DNA of 64,000 bases from Limnanthes douglasii subsp. nivea (GCA_036936605.1 JAUPFV010000002.1:267910770-267974769), one strand, 5' to 3'. Positions 11,828 through 22,854 are shown, numbered from the stretch's first letter. A program made the numbers and translations. Notes: generated by a model not told the origin, from the sequence alone.

Positions 11828-12040
11828 TTATCCAAAGAACCGCAAGCATACGAAATAGAAACACATCACTGGGAACAAAGTGCAGAACAATAGAACGTAG
11901 GAGAAGTGTGTGCCACTGCCCACATCAGTACCAGCGTCGCTTCCTACATCATTGCCTTGAATAAGCAAAGGCACAAGCAACCCAACCCTTGGTTGTTGCA
12001 GACGACGTAACTGAGCTGCGGGGCGTACTCGAGAAGACAC
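11828..12040 (-). other. Small open frame of unknown function, hydrophobic C-terminus
   Basis: Seventy residues in the only GC-richer island of this part (about 11880-12170). The N-terminal half is basic (SSRVRPAAQLRRLQQP), the middle is Gly/Asp-rich (GNDVGSDAGTDVGSG), and the last 25 residues are strongly hydrophobic, like a C-terminal membrane segment or GPI signal. The frame is open further upstream on minus apart from one stop. I do not recognise the family. It may be a captured host fragment inside the repeat structure or chance. Confidence 0.2.
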
Positions 12041-12192
12041 CTATAAGTACAATACTGCAGTGGCTCGATATCTCCAAGTATCTGAGCCACACACGGCAGA
12101 AAAAGAGTCGGAGATAGAGCCTCGGCCGGTGGCTCTACCGAGACCTAGCTTCAGTCGTGGTAATAATAATAGTGAGACTGAGAAATAGAAGA

Positions 12193-13331
12193 AGTATTTT
12201 GTAAAAAAAATTATACATTTGTGTGAATTTCATATTATTATATATTGATGTATTTCTAATTTTGTAATTAATTAATGCGATAATTTTACTCAATGTCTAC
12301 CACTAAATTATGTTGTGGGCTTGATGCCAAATTCTTTTACTGAATGTCTACCACTAAATCATGATGTGGGCTTGATGCCAAATTCTTTTACTGAACTAAT
12401 GAGACAAAAGCATCAGATACAATATGAAAATTGAATACTCTCAAATCTCAATACAACATATTATAATACATCTAGTAGCTAAAATTTTATACATTTATGT
12501 GAATTCGATACTATTATATTCTGATGTAACATCGTTTAAAATAATTTTTGACGGTATAGAATTAGTTCGTAAATATACCTAACATGGTATAGAATTAGTT
12601 CGTAAATACACCGAAAATCTCTGAACTAATACAACGAGTACCACTACCAGTACAACCAGTCTACCACTAAATTAATATTTTTGTTTTTATTATAATAAAA
12701 CTAATTAAAAGAATAGTACATTAGTTTATAAATTATTAATTACCAAATTTTGAAAGTTAACAAATTGAAAATAAAATAGAAGGATAACCGTGTGTATAAA
12801 ATTTTCTAATCTCCATAAACACTACTTTGTATAATCATTATGAAAAAGTAAAAATTAAATGAGCATAACCCATATTATTATCGATCTTTCAAACCGTCCC
12901 ATTTTTATTTTCAAGGTCTTATGTCACGAAGAAATTTGTTGGCCCATCTCAAAATGAGTTTGCTTTTGGACTTTCGTTATTTATTTAGCTAATTAATTAC
13001 TTTATCTATAATATTTAAGTGAGAATAAAAGGGGAATCTTGTCCTTAAAATTTTACTATAATCTAACACTTAATATTGCGAAAATTAAAAACATAGCGAC
13101 TGAATACTCTCAAATCAATAGTCAATACATAATTGTATAAGCATTACGATGAAAAAATCATAAGAAATTTGTGCTACATATTTTCTAAACTTGTAGTATA
13201 TTTATGTTACATTTGTGCTAAATTTGCACGGAATATACGAAAATTTGTGCTAAATTTGCACGAAACATGGAAATACTATAACACATTAATCTATATCTAT
13301 ATCTAACTACATGGTTTAAAAAAATATAAAC
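12193..13331 (+). repeat. 1.15-kb direct repeat, copy 2
   Basis: Same as copy 1 at 9995-11148, but with two instead of three copies of the 32-33-base unit containing GGTATAGAATTAGTTCG, and with about 16 extra bases (GCGATAATTTTACTCA) before the first TGTCTACC unit. Purine-rich DNA (GAGACTGAGAAATAGAAGA) directly precedes it, which is compatible with a polypurine tract before a 3' LTR. Confidence 0.9.
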
Positions 13332-13581
13332 CTTAAGAGTTGAGAGTGAGAGAGTGATGGCGCTGTTGGTAATGTTATATAGAAAAGAAAAAGGTTATCC
13401 CATTTAAAGTAGAAATCTTAATCGTTAAGGAGAGTGACAGACTGTAAACCAATAAAGTAAACTTCTTTTGAAAAAGGTAATCCCACTTACATCATAGTTT
13501 GTTGAATTGATACTAATCTTGACCCAAAATCAATTGTGGAATGTAAATGTTTACAATTGAAACAATAAAATTCAACCAACA

Positions 13582-13764
13582 GTCATTGATTACATAAAGA
13601 ATGAGATTGATATCAATGTTTACAGGAGGACCTTGAAGGAGAACGACATCACGAAAATGCAACTGTTGATTTATGATCGGGCCATCCAGAATGATCCAAA
13701 ATTTAGGAGAGATCAGAAGGATGGTCTACTCCGTGACCTTGGGAACTATATGAGAACTTTCAAG
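13582..13764 (+). pseudogene. Exon-like coding island of unknown family
   Basis: A clean 61-codon stretch lies between CCAACAG (acceptor-like) and CAAG/GTTTAT (donor-like). It reads IDYIKNEIDINVYRRTLKEN, then LLIYDRAIQNDPKFRRDQKD and LRDLGNYMRTFK. The charged, helical composition looks like a host protein exon rather than a transposon domain. Neither neighbouring exons nor a family could be identified; the following 100-codon extension of the frame is intron-like. It is probably a captured or orphaned exon. Confidence 0.35.
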
Positions 13765-14214
13765 GTTTATATTTCTAAACTTTTTTTGCCCTCTTGTAAC
13801 CGGATAGTTATTACATCGACATTCCTTATTACTTTATTATATTTGTGTAGGCCGTTCACTCGGGTGCACAATCAGTTTAAAAGGAAGAAGATTTTGTTTT
13901 GTTTTGTTCCATTTTCACTTTTCCCACCTTTTTGCCTCATCTTCTCTGAGGATCAAAAGGTTGACATCCAGTGTGGTTAATAGATTACAAATTTATTCAT
14001 GACGCGACCTAATAGCTGCTTTCGTCACTACCTTAATTTATTATTCTATAGTGTACTGATGGACAAAGAAGAAGTTGTAGTCGACTATACATCCGATCCA
14101 TCTATTACAGATGGTAGGATTCCAATTGTGTTATTTTGTGATGACGACAACTTTGTTTCTGATTTTTCAAAACCATAAAATAAAGAGATCATGGCTGCAA
14201 AGTCTTCGAATTAG

Positions 14215-16080
14215 AAGAAATGTTTAGGTCTAGATTGATGATATGCTGGTAAAATTTTTAAAGGATGAGGATCATTTGTCCGATCTCAAAAAAAAATTCT
14301 CCAATTTGTAAGCTATCAATTTGAAGTTAAATCCAAAAAAGTGCACGCGCAGAGTATGAACTAGAAATTGTTTTGGGTATATTAAAAGTGAAAAAGGGAT
14401 CCAAGCTTAACTAGTGAAACTGAATGCATTACTCTCAATGGACCCTACTACATCCACCAAATAGGGTCAAATACTAAACAGGAGACTGGCTGCATTGAAT
14501 ATATTTATATCAAGTTACTCAGATATGTATGCATTTTTTTTCCAAGTTTTGAGAAATGACAAGGAATTTAATTGGTCTCCGAACTGTGTTGAGGCTTTTA
14601 TTAAAATCAAAGAACACTTGTCTTCACCAGAGACATTGACCAAGCCAGTAATGGGTCAAATAATCTTCATTGACTTAGCAGTATCCGCTTACGCGGTAAG
14701 TACATTTTTGGTTTGGGAAGTTGATGATTACTCTCACCCTGTTTGCTATGTTAGGAAATGTAAAAAGGACTTTTAAGTTGGAAAATTTAGCTTTGACTCT
14801 TATGATATCAACTATAAAAATGAGACCCTATTTTCAAGAACACTCTATTACTATTTGAACCTCTTTCCCACTTAAAAATATTCTAAAAAAGTCTAAATGT
14901 ATTAGGTCAGATGATCAAGTGGTATGTTGAATTGTGAGATTATGATATTGATTTTGCTTTTTGAAATGCAATCAATGCACAAGCTATAACAGACTTTTTG
15001 GTTGAATTCCATTCAGAATGACCGTATATTAAATCCATGATTAAAAAACCTATGAAAGAATGGATAGTTCAAAAAGATGGAGGGTCAATCATGATGAGCT
15101 GCGAGGTAGAAGTTTATTTACTATCTCATTTTGGAGATTCGATTTACCAAGCAATACATTTTGGTTTTAAACATTAAATAATAAATCTGAGTATAAAGCA
15201 ATAGCAGAGCTACGACTTGCCCATATTTGTGGTGCCAAAAAAGTCCAATTAATAAGTGTTTCACAACTGCTCATACATCATGCTCACGGCCAATCCAAAG
15301 CTAGAAAAAATAGTTGGTAAAGTATTTACAGGTATTTAAGGAAACATCAGCCTTCTTCAAATATGTGAAGTATGAGCATGCGCAATAATGGATGATTCTT
15401 TAGTTAATATTGCTTACTCTGATGCGTATCCATCAATCTTAATACAAGAATGACCTTCAATGTTTGAAAACTTTAAAGTAAGCACATATACTCAATAAAA
15501 TTTTCAAATCTCAATAATAATAAACATATAACTGAGGTATGAGATTAAAAAGTTCAATACTAAGAGAAGTTTACCCGTTGATCAAATTTTGGCTAAAAAG
15601 TTGAGGTTTAAAGCACATGAGTTACTAGTCTTGAGGGATGTCGTCTGTAAGAAATCCTTTTGCATGCCTTTGTTACGATACCTTGGGTATGATGAGTTGC
15701 ATGTAATATTATCAGAATTACATGATGGGGAAGGTTCTTCCCACTGTGGCTATAAAGCTTTAACCAGAAGGATTCCATTGACAGGATACTATTGGCATTC
15801 AATCATGGTAAATGCTAAATATTTAGTCAAACCATGTGATCTCTGCTAGATATTTGCAAATGTAGTACATGTGTTAGCAGTCCAACTAGAAAAAAAATAT
15901 CTGAAGCACTACATTTTGATAGATGAGGGCTTGATTTAGTAGGACCTCTACCAATGACATCTAGAGGTTGTCGAACTGTTATAATAACAATTGATTATTT
16001 TTCCAAGTGGGTTGAAGCAACACCTCTCCCCGGTACTACATCTAAAGCAGACGATATGTATATTATTGTAAATGAAAAAT
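14215..16080 (+). pseudogene. Gypsy A: pol fragment of a Tat-type Ty3/gypsy element
   Basis: Pol domains appear in order on plus with many breaks. The reverse-transcriptase end (IDDMLVKFLKDEDHLSDLKK, then LNPKKCT) is near 14226-14345. The connection/RNase H start is at 14495-14776 (FNWSPNCVEAFIKIKEHLSS). A degenerate RNase H lies at 15060-15450. The integrase zinc region is at 15589-15849 (LSELHDGEGSSHCGYKAL, then KPCDLC), followed by the integrase core start (GLDLVGPLPM, then DYFSKWVEATPL). The core stops before the second catalytic Asp at about 16080, where an antisense ORF begins on the other strand. Gag, protease and most of the reverse transcriptase are missing. It is closely related to gypsy B at 53.7-56.8 kb. 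Confidence 0.85.
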
Positions 16081-16700
16081 TCGAGGTGAGTTATGAATAA
16101 TAAAAGATAAGCGATAATATAAGTCTGAAGAACAGCTTGTGTTCTTCCATAACATACTAAGCCGACTTGGGTTGCCCTTTGAAATGATCTTCTTCCCATT
16201 CTTCCACCAACTACTTACGAATAAAAACTGCATCTTCCATAGTTTGTTAGCTTCTAACAGGCCATCCACAAAATTGTACTCATTACCCACATTATAGAAA
16301 TAAAAAAGGGATCCGATAATTTTGAGATAACCCATCAATGACAACGAATCGTTCCATTGACATTCAAATTTTTGATAACCTATATGCCATGATACATGAA
16401 ATCAGGGTACACCAAGCATATCGACCAGGCCTGGCTTAGGCATAGTCTTATAAAATTTAAATAATTAATAATTTTTGGATCCAAGGGAAACCAGAGGCCC
16501 TAGTTCAACACGTCCAGATAAACATTTAACTCATTTGGACCATAATTCATGGGAGTTTTGCCTTGCATGGGTAACCGAACCTTCACCTCCTTTAGAAATC
16601 CCCACTTCTCACGTATGACATTCAGTTCACTATCTTAGAAATAATTATAGAAGATCTTATCGAGATCCAAAAGATACTTAGAGCTAACCTTTTGAAAGTT
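16063..16700 (-). pseudogene. Gypsy A: antisense ORF fragment (gypsy-type transposase-like domain)
   Basis: On minus, MSMERFVVIDGLSQN, then YNVGNEYNFVDGLLEANK and WWKNGKKI, can be read across frame breaks. They match MPMEQFVVVETLFKN, YNMGNNYKVVNDLLESEN and VWENGKKI in the plus-strand ORF at 51271-51600. This domain resembles the one often labelled 'putative gypsy type transposon' in plants. It faces the pol of gypsy A head-on, the same arrangement as in gypsy B. Confidence 0.6.
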
Positions 16701-16945
16701 TGATTCCTTTGTTTCACCACAAAAGATCTTAATGTTATTACATGATTCTTTATGGTGTCACGAGAGCTGAAATTAGATTCTTTTGTTGCATTTTAAATAT
16801 CTTAATGTTCTTTTAGAAATATTTATGATATTTCAAAAGCAAGAAATCGGTTATTTTGTTGATCACAAAGAATCTTAATGTTCATTTGGAATGCTTTATG
16901 ACATTATAAAATCTGAAACTAGATTCTTCTGTAAGCTACTATACT
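16698..16945. repeat. About 75-bp tandem repeat, 3-4 degenerate units
   Basis: GATTC(C/T)TTTGTT recurs at about 16701, 16777, 16850 (as GGTTATTTTGTT) and 16922, each followed by ATCTTAATGTT and a TTTATG(A/G)T block. Units differ by 20-30 percent. It begins near the start of the antisense ORF of gypsy A, where an LTR-proximal spacer would lie. Confidence 0.65.
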
Positions 16946-17635
16946 AACTTAACTTTGCACAATTTCTTGAGGATGTTGAGTTTATCATTCATGAACAACT
17001 ACAACTTCTTAATCTTAAGTGAGAATTTGAAAGTTGTTTCCTGAAAGGAGGAATAAGAAGATGATTAGACTTGAATGATTAAATTCTTATCGCTTTCCTG
17101 ATGCTTCCCCAATATCAAGGTTGTTTACTGAATATTTCCCCCAAACTAAATATCCTCAAAATAATTGAATGTTTTTATATCTAAAATTGGTTAGTGGGTT
17201 TCAAATAGGGATAATTATTGGTGTATCAAACTAAAGTTTCCAATATTACGCATGCAAGGTTTCTCTTATATTAGACCTTTTTAAATGTAAAGTTTATTAA
17301 ATAATTATTTTACTGTGTTTAAGGTTTAATATACTCCTTTTACTAATTATCTCCCTATAAATTTGGCTAATAAGAAATTATTTCACTACTTAATTTTATA
17401 AACCAAAATTGAATCACAATATTATTCATTGAACTGACATATCATCTTTAAGCGAAAACCACTAGGGACATATATGATAAAATATTTCAATATGTCAATA
17501 GACTTCATATACATTAAAATATTACACACTAGGATAAATACAATATATATGAATAAAATATATTTTTAGATAATTATATATGAATATGAAAGTCTTGTTG
17601 AAAACTATCTAATTTTGTTCAAAGAGTAATTTTTT
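16946..17635. other. AT-rich non-coding stretch
   Basis: No coding frame, inverted repeat or LTR could be recognised. It may contain remains of the gypsy A 3' LTR. Confidence 0.4.
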
Positions 17636-18481
17636 TTGTTTGCACTTTATTTAATTCATCTGGTCTATTCTCCTTTTATATATCAACGTAAATATACTCT
17701 AGCTATTATTTCTGGGATAGGTTTACTTGGCAGCAACCTTGCACCATTCTCCATGGAGCAAAACCATCAGCTCGGCAAGAGCGCGTCAGCGCTACTCATT
17801 GACGGGTCCTCGTACCGCAGATTGGTGAGGAGACTGATTTATCTGGCGTTTACACGACCAGATATATGTTTTTTGGTATATATTTTATCTTAGTTTCTGC
17901 AGAAACAAAAAAATCACTGACATGTTGCATTACGAGTTGTTCGTTATCTGAAAGGGAGTCTGGGTCAGGAAATTCTTCTGCCAAGTAGTTGTAATCTCAC
18001 TATGATAGGTTGGTGTGATTCTGATTGGGCTGGATGTCATAAGACTCAGCGCAGTGTGAGTGGTTGGATCGTGTTCTTGGGTGATTCACTTGTTTTTTGG
18101 AAGACTAACAAACATGGTGTTATTGCATTGTCTTCCGCTAAAGAAAAGTACCGGTCTATGACAGGATTGACTTGTGAGTTGAAGTGGTTACACGATTTGC
18201 TCAAGGATTTTGGGGTCTCACACTCAGGGGCTATGCAAGTTTTTTGTGATAGTCAATCGACTTTACATCTTGCCCACAATCATGTGTTCCATGAGCGTTC
18301 AAAGAATATTGAAGTAGATTTTCATTTTCCGCGGGATGCGATACTTGATGAAGTTATTTATGCATCTCATATGCCCACTCAACCCCAACGTACAGATATC
18401 TTTAGAAAAGCACTATGCAAACAACAGTTTGAATTTTTGTTTGACAAGTTGGGAATTCATAATCTTCATGCTCCAACTTAG
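17636..18481 (+). pseudogene. Copia C-terminal fragment: RT end and RNase H
   Basis: The frame starts inside the reverse-transcriptase C-terminus (QRKYTLAIISGIGLLGSN, PFSMEQNHQL), continues YRRLVRRLIYLAFTRPDICF, and after one stop gives VVRYLKGS. Residues 1-159 of the last stretch (18002-18481) are RNase H: GWCDSDWAG with the first Asp, SSAKEKYRSM, and FCDSQSTLHLAHN with the last Asp. The usual SSAEAEYR has become SSAKEKYR, so the catalytic Glu is Lys. The style resembles Ale/Retrofit-type copia elements. Everything upstream is missing. Confidence 0.85.
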
Positions 18482-18514
18482 GGGGGTGGGGGTGAGGGTG
18501 TGGGGGGGGGGGGG
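18482..18514 (+). promoter_or_regulatory. Polypurine tract of the copia element
   Basis: Directly after the RNase H stop comes a nearly pure G run (GGGGGGTGGGGGTGAGGGTG, then 13 G) ending before TGAAGATA. This is the expected position and composition of the plus-strand primer, so a 3' LTR would start at about 18516 with TG. Extensive G expansion makes it unusually long. Confidence 0.7.
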
Positions 18515-18523
18515 ATGAAGATA

Positions 18524-18584
18524 TAAGAGATACATTCCCTCAACATAACTTGCAATATAAATGGTCTAAACTATGTATCTCTTA
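18524..18584. repeat. 12-bp inverted repeat in the presumed 3' LTR
   Basis: TAAGAGATACAT (18524-18535) and its perfect reverse complement ATGTATCTCTTA (18573-18584) enclose 37 bases just after the polypurine tract. The role is unknown. Confidence 0.7.
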
Positions 18585-18748
18585 CCTAATAAATATTTAG
18601 AATTTAATTATTTTTTTCTTTAGAAAATAAGAAAACTACCTTTTAAATTATCATACTTTACGGCTTATGAAAATCTATTATATTTAAAAAAAACTAGAAA
18701 AAACTAAAAATGATAAGGATTACTCAAAAAGTTTGTGCCACTTTTATG

Positions 18749-19430
18749 TAGGGCTGTCAGCAGTTCTCCAGAACCGAGAACCAGACCAAACCTTAACGGT
18801 TCGGTTCGCGGTTCCATTCTAAAAATCGAAAACCGATAAGGGACCGAAACAAAAACATCGGTTAAGAATCGAACCGATAAAATCGATAAACCGATAGGAC
18901 CGATATGAAATCGAACCGATAAAACCGATAAACCGATAGAACCGATAGAGAATCGAATTGATAGAACCGATAAATCGGTAGAACCGATAGAAAATCGGAC
19001 CAATAAAACTGTTGAAACCGATTATTTATTATTATTATTTATTCTTTTATACATTATAGTACCAAAATTAATAGTTAATTACCAATTTTTTTAACAAAAT
19101 CAAAAAATTGACTTATAAATTTTAGTTTTTATATCATTTATTTCAATAAAAAAAATTAGAAATTAAATTTTAATTGAATTTAATTTTTTTAAGTGGACCG
19201 AACCGGACAGATAACGAACCGAAACCGGACCGAATCAAAACGGACCGAACTGAACTCGGACCGAACCGAACCGGACCAGACCGAACCGAACCGAAAACTT
19301 AACGATTCGGTCCGGTTCCAAAAATTAGAACCGAAAACTTAAAGGTCTGATCTGGTCCGAACTGATAAGCTTAACGGTCCGGTCCGATTTCGCCAAAATC
19401 CAAACCGATAACCGCCCGATAACACCCCTA
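18749..19430 (-). mobile_element. hAT-like non-autonomous element 2
   Basis: Ends are TAGGGCTGTCAG and, inverted, TAGGGGTGTTAT. Flanking octamers are CTTTTATG (18741-18748) and CCTTTATG (19431-19438), an 8-bp duplication with one mismatch as expected for hAT. The interior is rich in AACCGATA and CGGACCGAAC words and is the inverted relative of element 1 at 6690-7270. No transposase is encoded; the frames inside are repeat artefacts. Confidence 0.75.
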
Positions 19431-19695
19431 CCTTTATGTATGATAAATACGTATTTAAATGACCATAATCTCTATATTAAAAGAGGCTATGGTAGTTTAA
19501 AAATAAGAAAATGAATTGAGCCATTAAGAAATAATGAAAAATAACGGAGACTAGTTGAATTAGATTCACGCGCCAACCATTTAGATGATAGATGTTTGGG
19601 TTTGACTATCTATTCGTGTTATATAATAATATAGTATTTTTAATCCTTTTCGCAATAATGATTTTTTTTTCATTCTAATTATAAGCTAATTGTAT

Positions 19696-20803
19696 GGAAA
19701 TGTCACACTAAATACCTTCTCACCAAACTTATTATCATCTAGTACCCCAACTAGTTTCTATGCCTACTAAATACCCATCTCACAAAAGTAATTCCTTTTT
19801 AATACCCAGCTAATATTTTCCTTCCTGAAATACCCTCAAATTAGTTAGTCTATTTTCTCTTCCTGTTTAAACTGGTTTTCGAAATTAGAAAAGAGGTAGT
19901 AGAAGCTGGGTTTTGTTTTTTGTTTTCAACTTTTGTTAGTTCCTAGGTTTTGTTAGTTCCTATTTTTTTTAGTTTTCAAAGATTTCAACTTTAATTTGTT
20001 TACATTAAAGTGTTGTTTAGGTTATGTTGAGCTGGAATCCATAGTCGAGATTTGGTACAGGTTCTATAATGGCGTTTACCTGTTGTTTTGGTGAAGACGA
20101 TAGCTGAAGTTATTGTTGCATGTTGTTTTATACTGTATCTCGCGTGTTGTAGCTGTTAGAGTAGTTTACGCGACGCTAGATGTTCCTCGACTATGACGCT
20201 AGATGTTCATTGACTATGACGCTAGATGTTCCTTGACTATGACGCTAGATATCCCTCGACTATGACGCTAGATGTTCATTGACTATGACGCTAGATGTTC
20301 CTTGACTATGACGCTAGATAAGTTGCACTTGCCAACATCACGCGAGATGTTCGTCTAATATGACGCTAGACGAGTTGTACTTCTGACGCTAGACGAGTTG
20401 TTCCTTGACTATGACTATGACGCTAGACGATACCTGTACTACGACGCTAGATGTTCCTCGACTATGACGCTAGATGTTCATTGACTATGACGCTAGATGT
20501 TCATTAACTGTGACGCTAGATTTTCCTTGACTATGACGCTAGATAAGTTGGACTTGCCAACATCACGCAAGATGTTCGTCTAATATGACGCTAGAGGAGT
20601 TGTACTTCTGACGCTATACGAGTTGTTCCTTGACTATGACTATGACGCTAGACGATACCTGTACTAATAACGTACTTTTTCTTTCTTCTAGTATTGGGGC
20701 TAATTTGGTAAAAATATTGGCTTCTTACTACTAATGTAAGGGTCTTATATTTGGGTACTTATTTGGACTACATATCTGAAAAGATATTTAGTGGTACTTT
20801 TCC
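19696..20803. mobile_element. Candidate TIR element carrying a minisatellite
   Basis: The left end GGAAATGTCACACTAAATAC and the reverse complement of the right end, GGAAAAGTACCACTAAATAT, match at 16 of 20 positions. More A/T- and CCC-containing similarity follows inside (TACCCAACTAG-like words). The 1.1-kb interior has no transposase; its centre is the minisatellite at 20171-20672. I found no convincing target-site duplication, so the class (MULE-like or other) is open. Confidence 0.4.
20171..20672. repeat. 23-bp minisatellite with higher-order structure
   Basis: The monomer is GACGCTAGATGTTC(C/A)T(C/T)GACTAT. Two higher-order blocks, 20171-20440 and 20441-20672, each run: several plain monomers, then a variant with AGTTG(C/G)ACTTGCCAACATC, then ACGAGTTGTACTTCT, then a GACTATGACTAT variant, then ACGATACCTGTACTA. 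Block 1 has six plain monomers, block 2 has four. Every monomer keeps the CpG in GACGCTAG. No long frame is maintained because 23 is not divisible by 3. Confidence 0.95.
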
Positions 20804-22669
20804 CTATCTTTAGTTGATATTTGATTTTACTTTTTATAAGTTGACTACTTTTCGATCCCTATTTCTGCGACATTTACTTTTTAGTAAAATTAATTGATGA
20901 TTTTTTTTTAAATTAGATTCTCATGCAAACGTATTGGTGTATAAATCATGGATGATTTTAATTGCAAGTATGTTTTTTAATATAAAAGATTTGTTTTTTC
21001 AAAATTTATGAGGTTTTTATAGAAGTGATCGACACCAAATACTGTACAAATCTTCCGCACAGCTCGTGCATACCCAACACCACCATGTAAAATCTTTTTC
21101 ACGGCAAGTGCTAAACTCTTGTAAATGTAATTGTATATACATATATCTTTTTCTTTTATATAAATATAATTAAATTAAAAAATATATTTATGATTAAATA
21201 TATAATTTTAAACGGATACTATATAATTTTGTTAAGTAATTTTATAATTTTTATAAAATAAATTAGATTAAAATTCATAATATTTGAAAATAGAAAAAAC
21301 TATTTAACTATAGAATTTAAATAAACTATGATTATTTTATTTTTGGTTTATAATTACTGTTTCTTTACATTTGAAAAAATAGAAAAGAAAAGTAATAAGA
21401 AGAATTGTTAATATTTAGAGAGAAAAACTCTTACTAGAAACTCTTCTTTTTTGACCAATTTTTTTGTATTCTCTTCTTCTAAGCTGATTTTAATTCTTGA
21501 ATTTAGAAAACTCTTATCACAAACTTTAATGCTTGTTTATGAGGAGTCCCTTCACTTTTTAATTTTTTTTTTTAAGGTTAGAACAACTATAAGGATGGTT
21601 CTAAGGTTCATTCTATCCTTAATACAGTTGGAAGTGGCCATTCTGGATCAACATCCAGGTAAGTTCTTTCTCAGTTTGACTAGGATTGCTGATTCTACTG
21701 CCAGCAGGCTGCCAAACGAATGAGTCAATGACTATTCGGTTCTCATCCCCACTTGTTCAATAGTCACCCGCAAGATCTTATCATCTAGAAGAACCGTGGA
21801 AGCTAAGCGGCTTGTAAGATCTAAATGCAGACATCCCTCTTTAAAAGAGAAGCATGCATTCACAACCACAACATGAAAAGTGGCTCCGAAGCTCAAGCAT
21901 ACAGATGTCTCCCAATGTTTTTCAATGGACCAACTGCATCATGAATCATCTAAGGGTTTCCTATAAAGTCTCAGCCCAGTTGCTATATGTACAATTATAT
22001 TAATAGCCCCTCGAGCAAAGTTTGTTTCTGCTTTCTCTGGAAGAAAGACTATGATAAATGTGACCACTATCATCTTTTAGTGCAATTTAATATGATTATG
22101 TTCTGCATTTAGAGCGAAAGTATCTTAATTTACAGCGAAATAATCTTAATCTCTTAGTTAATATCAATTTTAATTACTCTATCATCTTGAGTCTCTGTTT
22201 ATCTAGATCCAATATCCCGTTTTATGGAATCCTAAAAAAGCTAGACATGCATGGGCCGCCCCTTTGTGTCTTATCAATGTAAGAGCTTGAGAAAGATGAT
22301 CACCAGTCTTTTTATTTGGCAATCGACCTTTGAGCTTTCCTTAAAGACTTCAAACCAATCCTCCCCCGGTGGCCACATGCATATTGTTGATCTGTGCATT
22401 TGGCATTGTAGAACCATTCATAACTTCAACCCTCCAATGGACAATCATAACTATTTCCCCTCTAAGGACAACACCCTTTTATTAAGCACTTGGTATTTTG
22501 AAAACACCTTTCACTCTCTAAGGTCCTAGTGTGTACCCTACGATCGATCACAGATAATCCAACAGTTACATTTTATCCCTTTCAAGTCACCTCATGATTA
22601 ACTCACCCGTGATATTAAATTACTTGCCATATTTTAACTACTAATACTCATAGATGGTCTCTCTCTCTC
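20804..22669. other. Unassigned region with faint coding-like patches
   Basis: 20804-21440 is AT-rich and empty. At 21560-21740 a short patch reads KDGSKVHSILNTVGSGHSGS before a donor-like GGTAAGTT, and 22251-22529 holds a 92-residue frame without recognisable motifs. Base composition from 21560 to 22530 is more balanced than around it. It could be a decayed host gene; I cannot name it. A CT repeat (22659-22669) runs into the gap. Confidence 0.3.
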
Positions 22670-22769
22670 NNNNNNNNNNNNNNNNNNNNNNNNNNNNNNN
22701 NNNNNNNNNNNNNNNNNNNNNNNNNNNNNNNNNNNNNNNNNNNNNNNNNNNNNNNNNNNNNNNNNNNNN
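22670..22769. other. Assembly gap (100 N)
   Basis: Exactly 100 N, the conventional placeholder for a gap of unknown size. A (CT)n run abuts its left edge. Confidence 1.
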
Positions 22770-22854
22770 AACAATAAATACACAACAGACTACACAAGGA
22801 AACTCCCGAGCTATTGGTAAGTATTTAAGTCATGCTTAGACTAACGGTACATTG

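Noticed and set aside
18704..19003. 99-residue frame with repeated VRFSIGSTGLSVLS-like units
   Set aside because: It is the translated word repeat of the hAT-like element, mirrored by the frame at 7062-7262; not a protein family.
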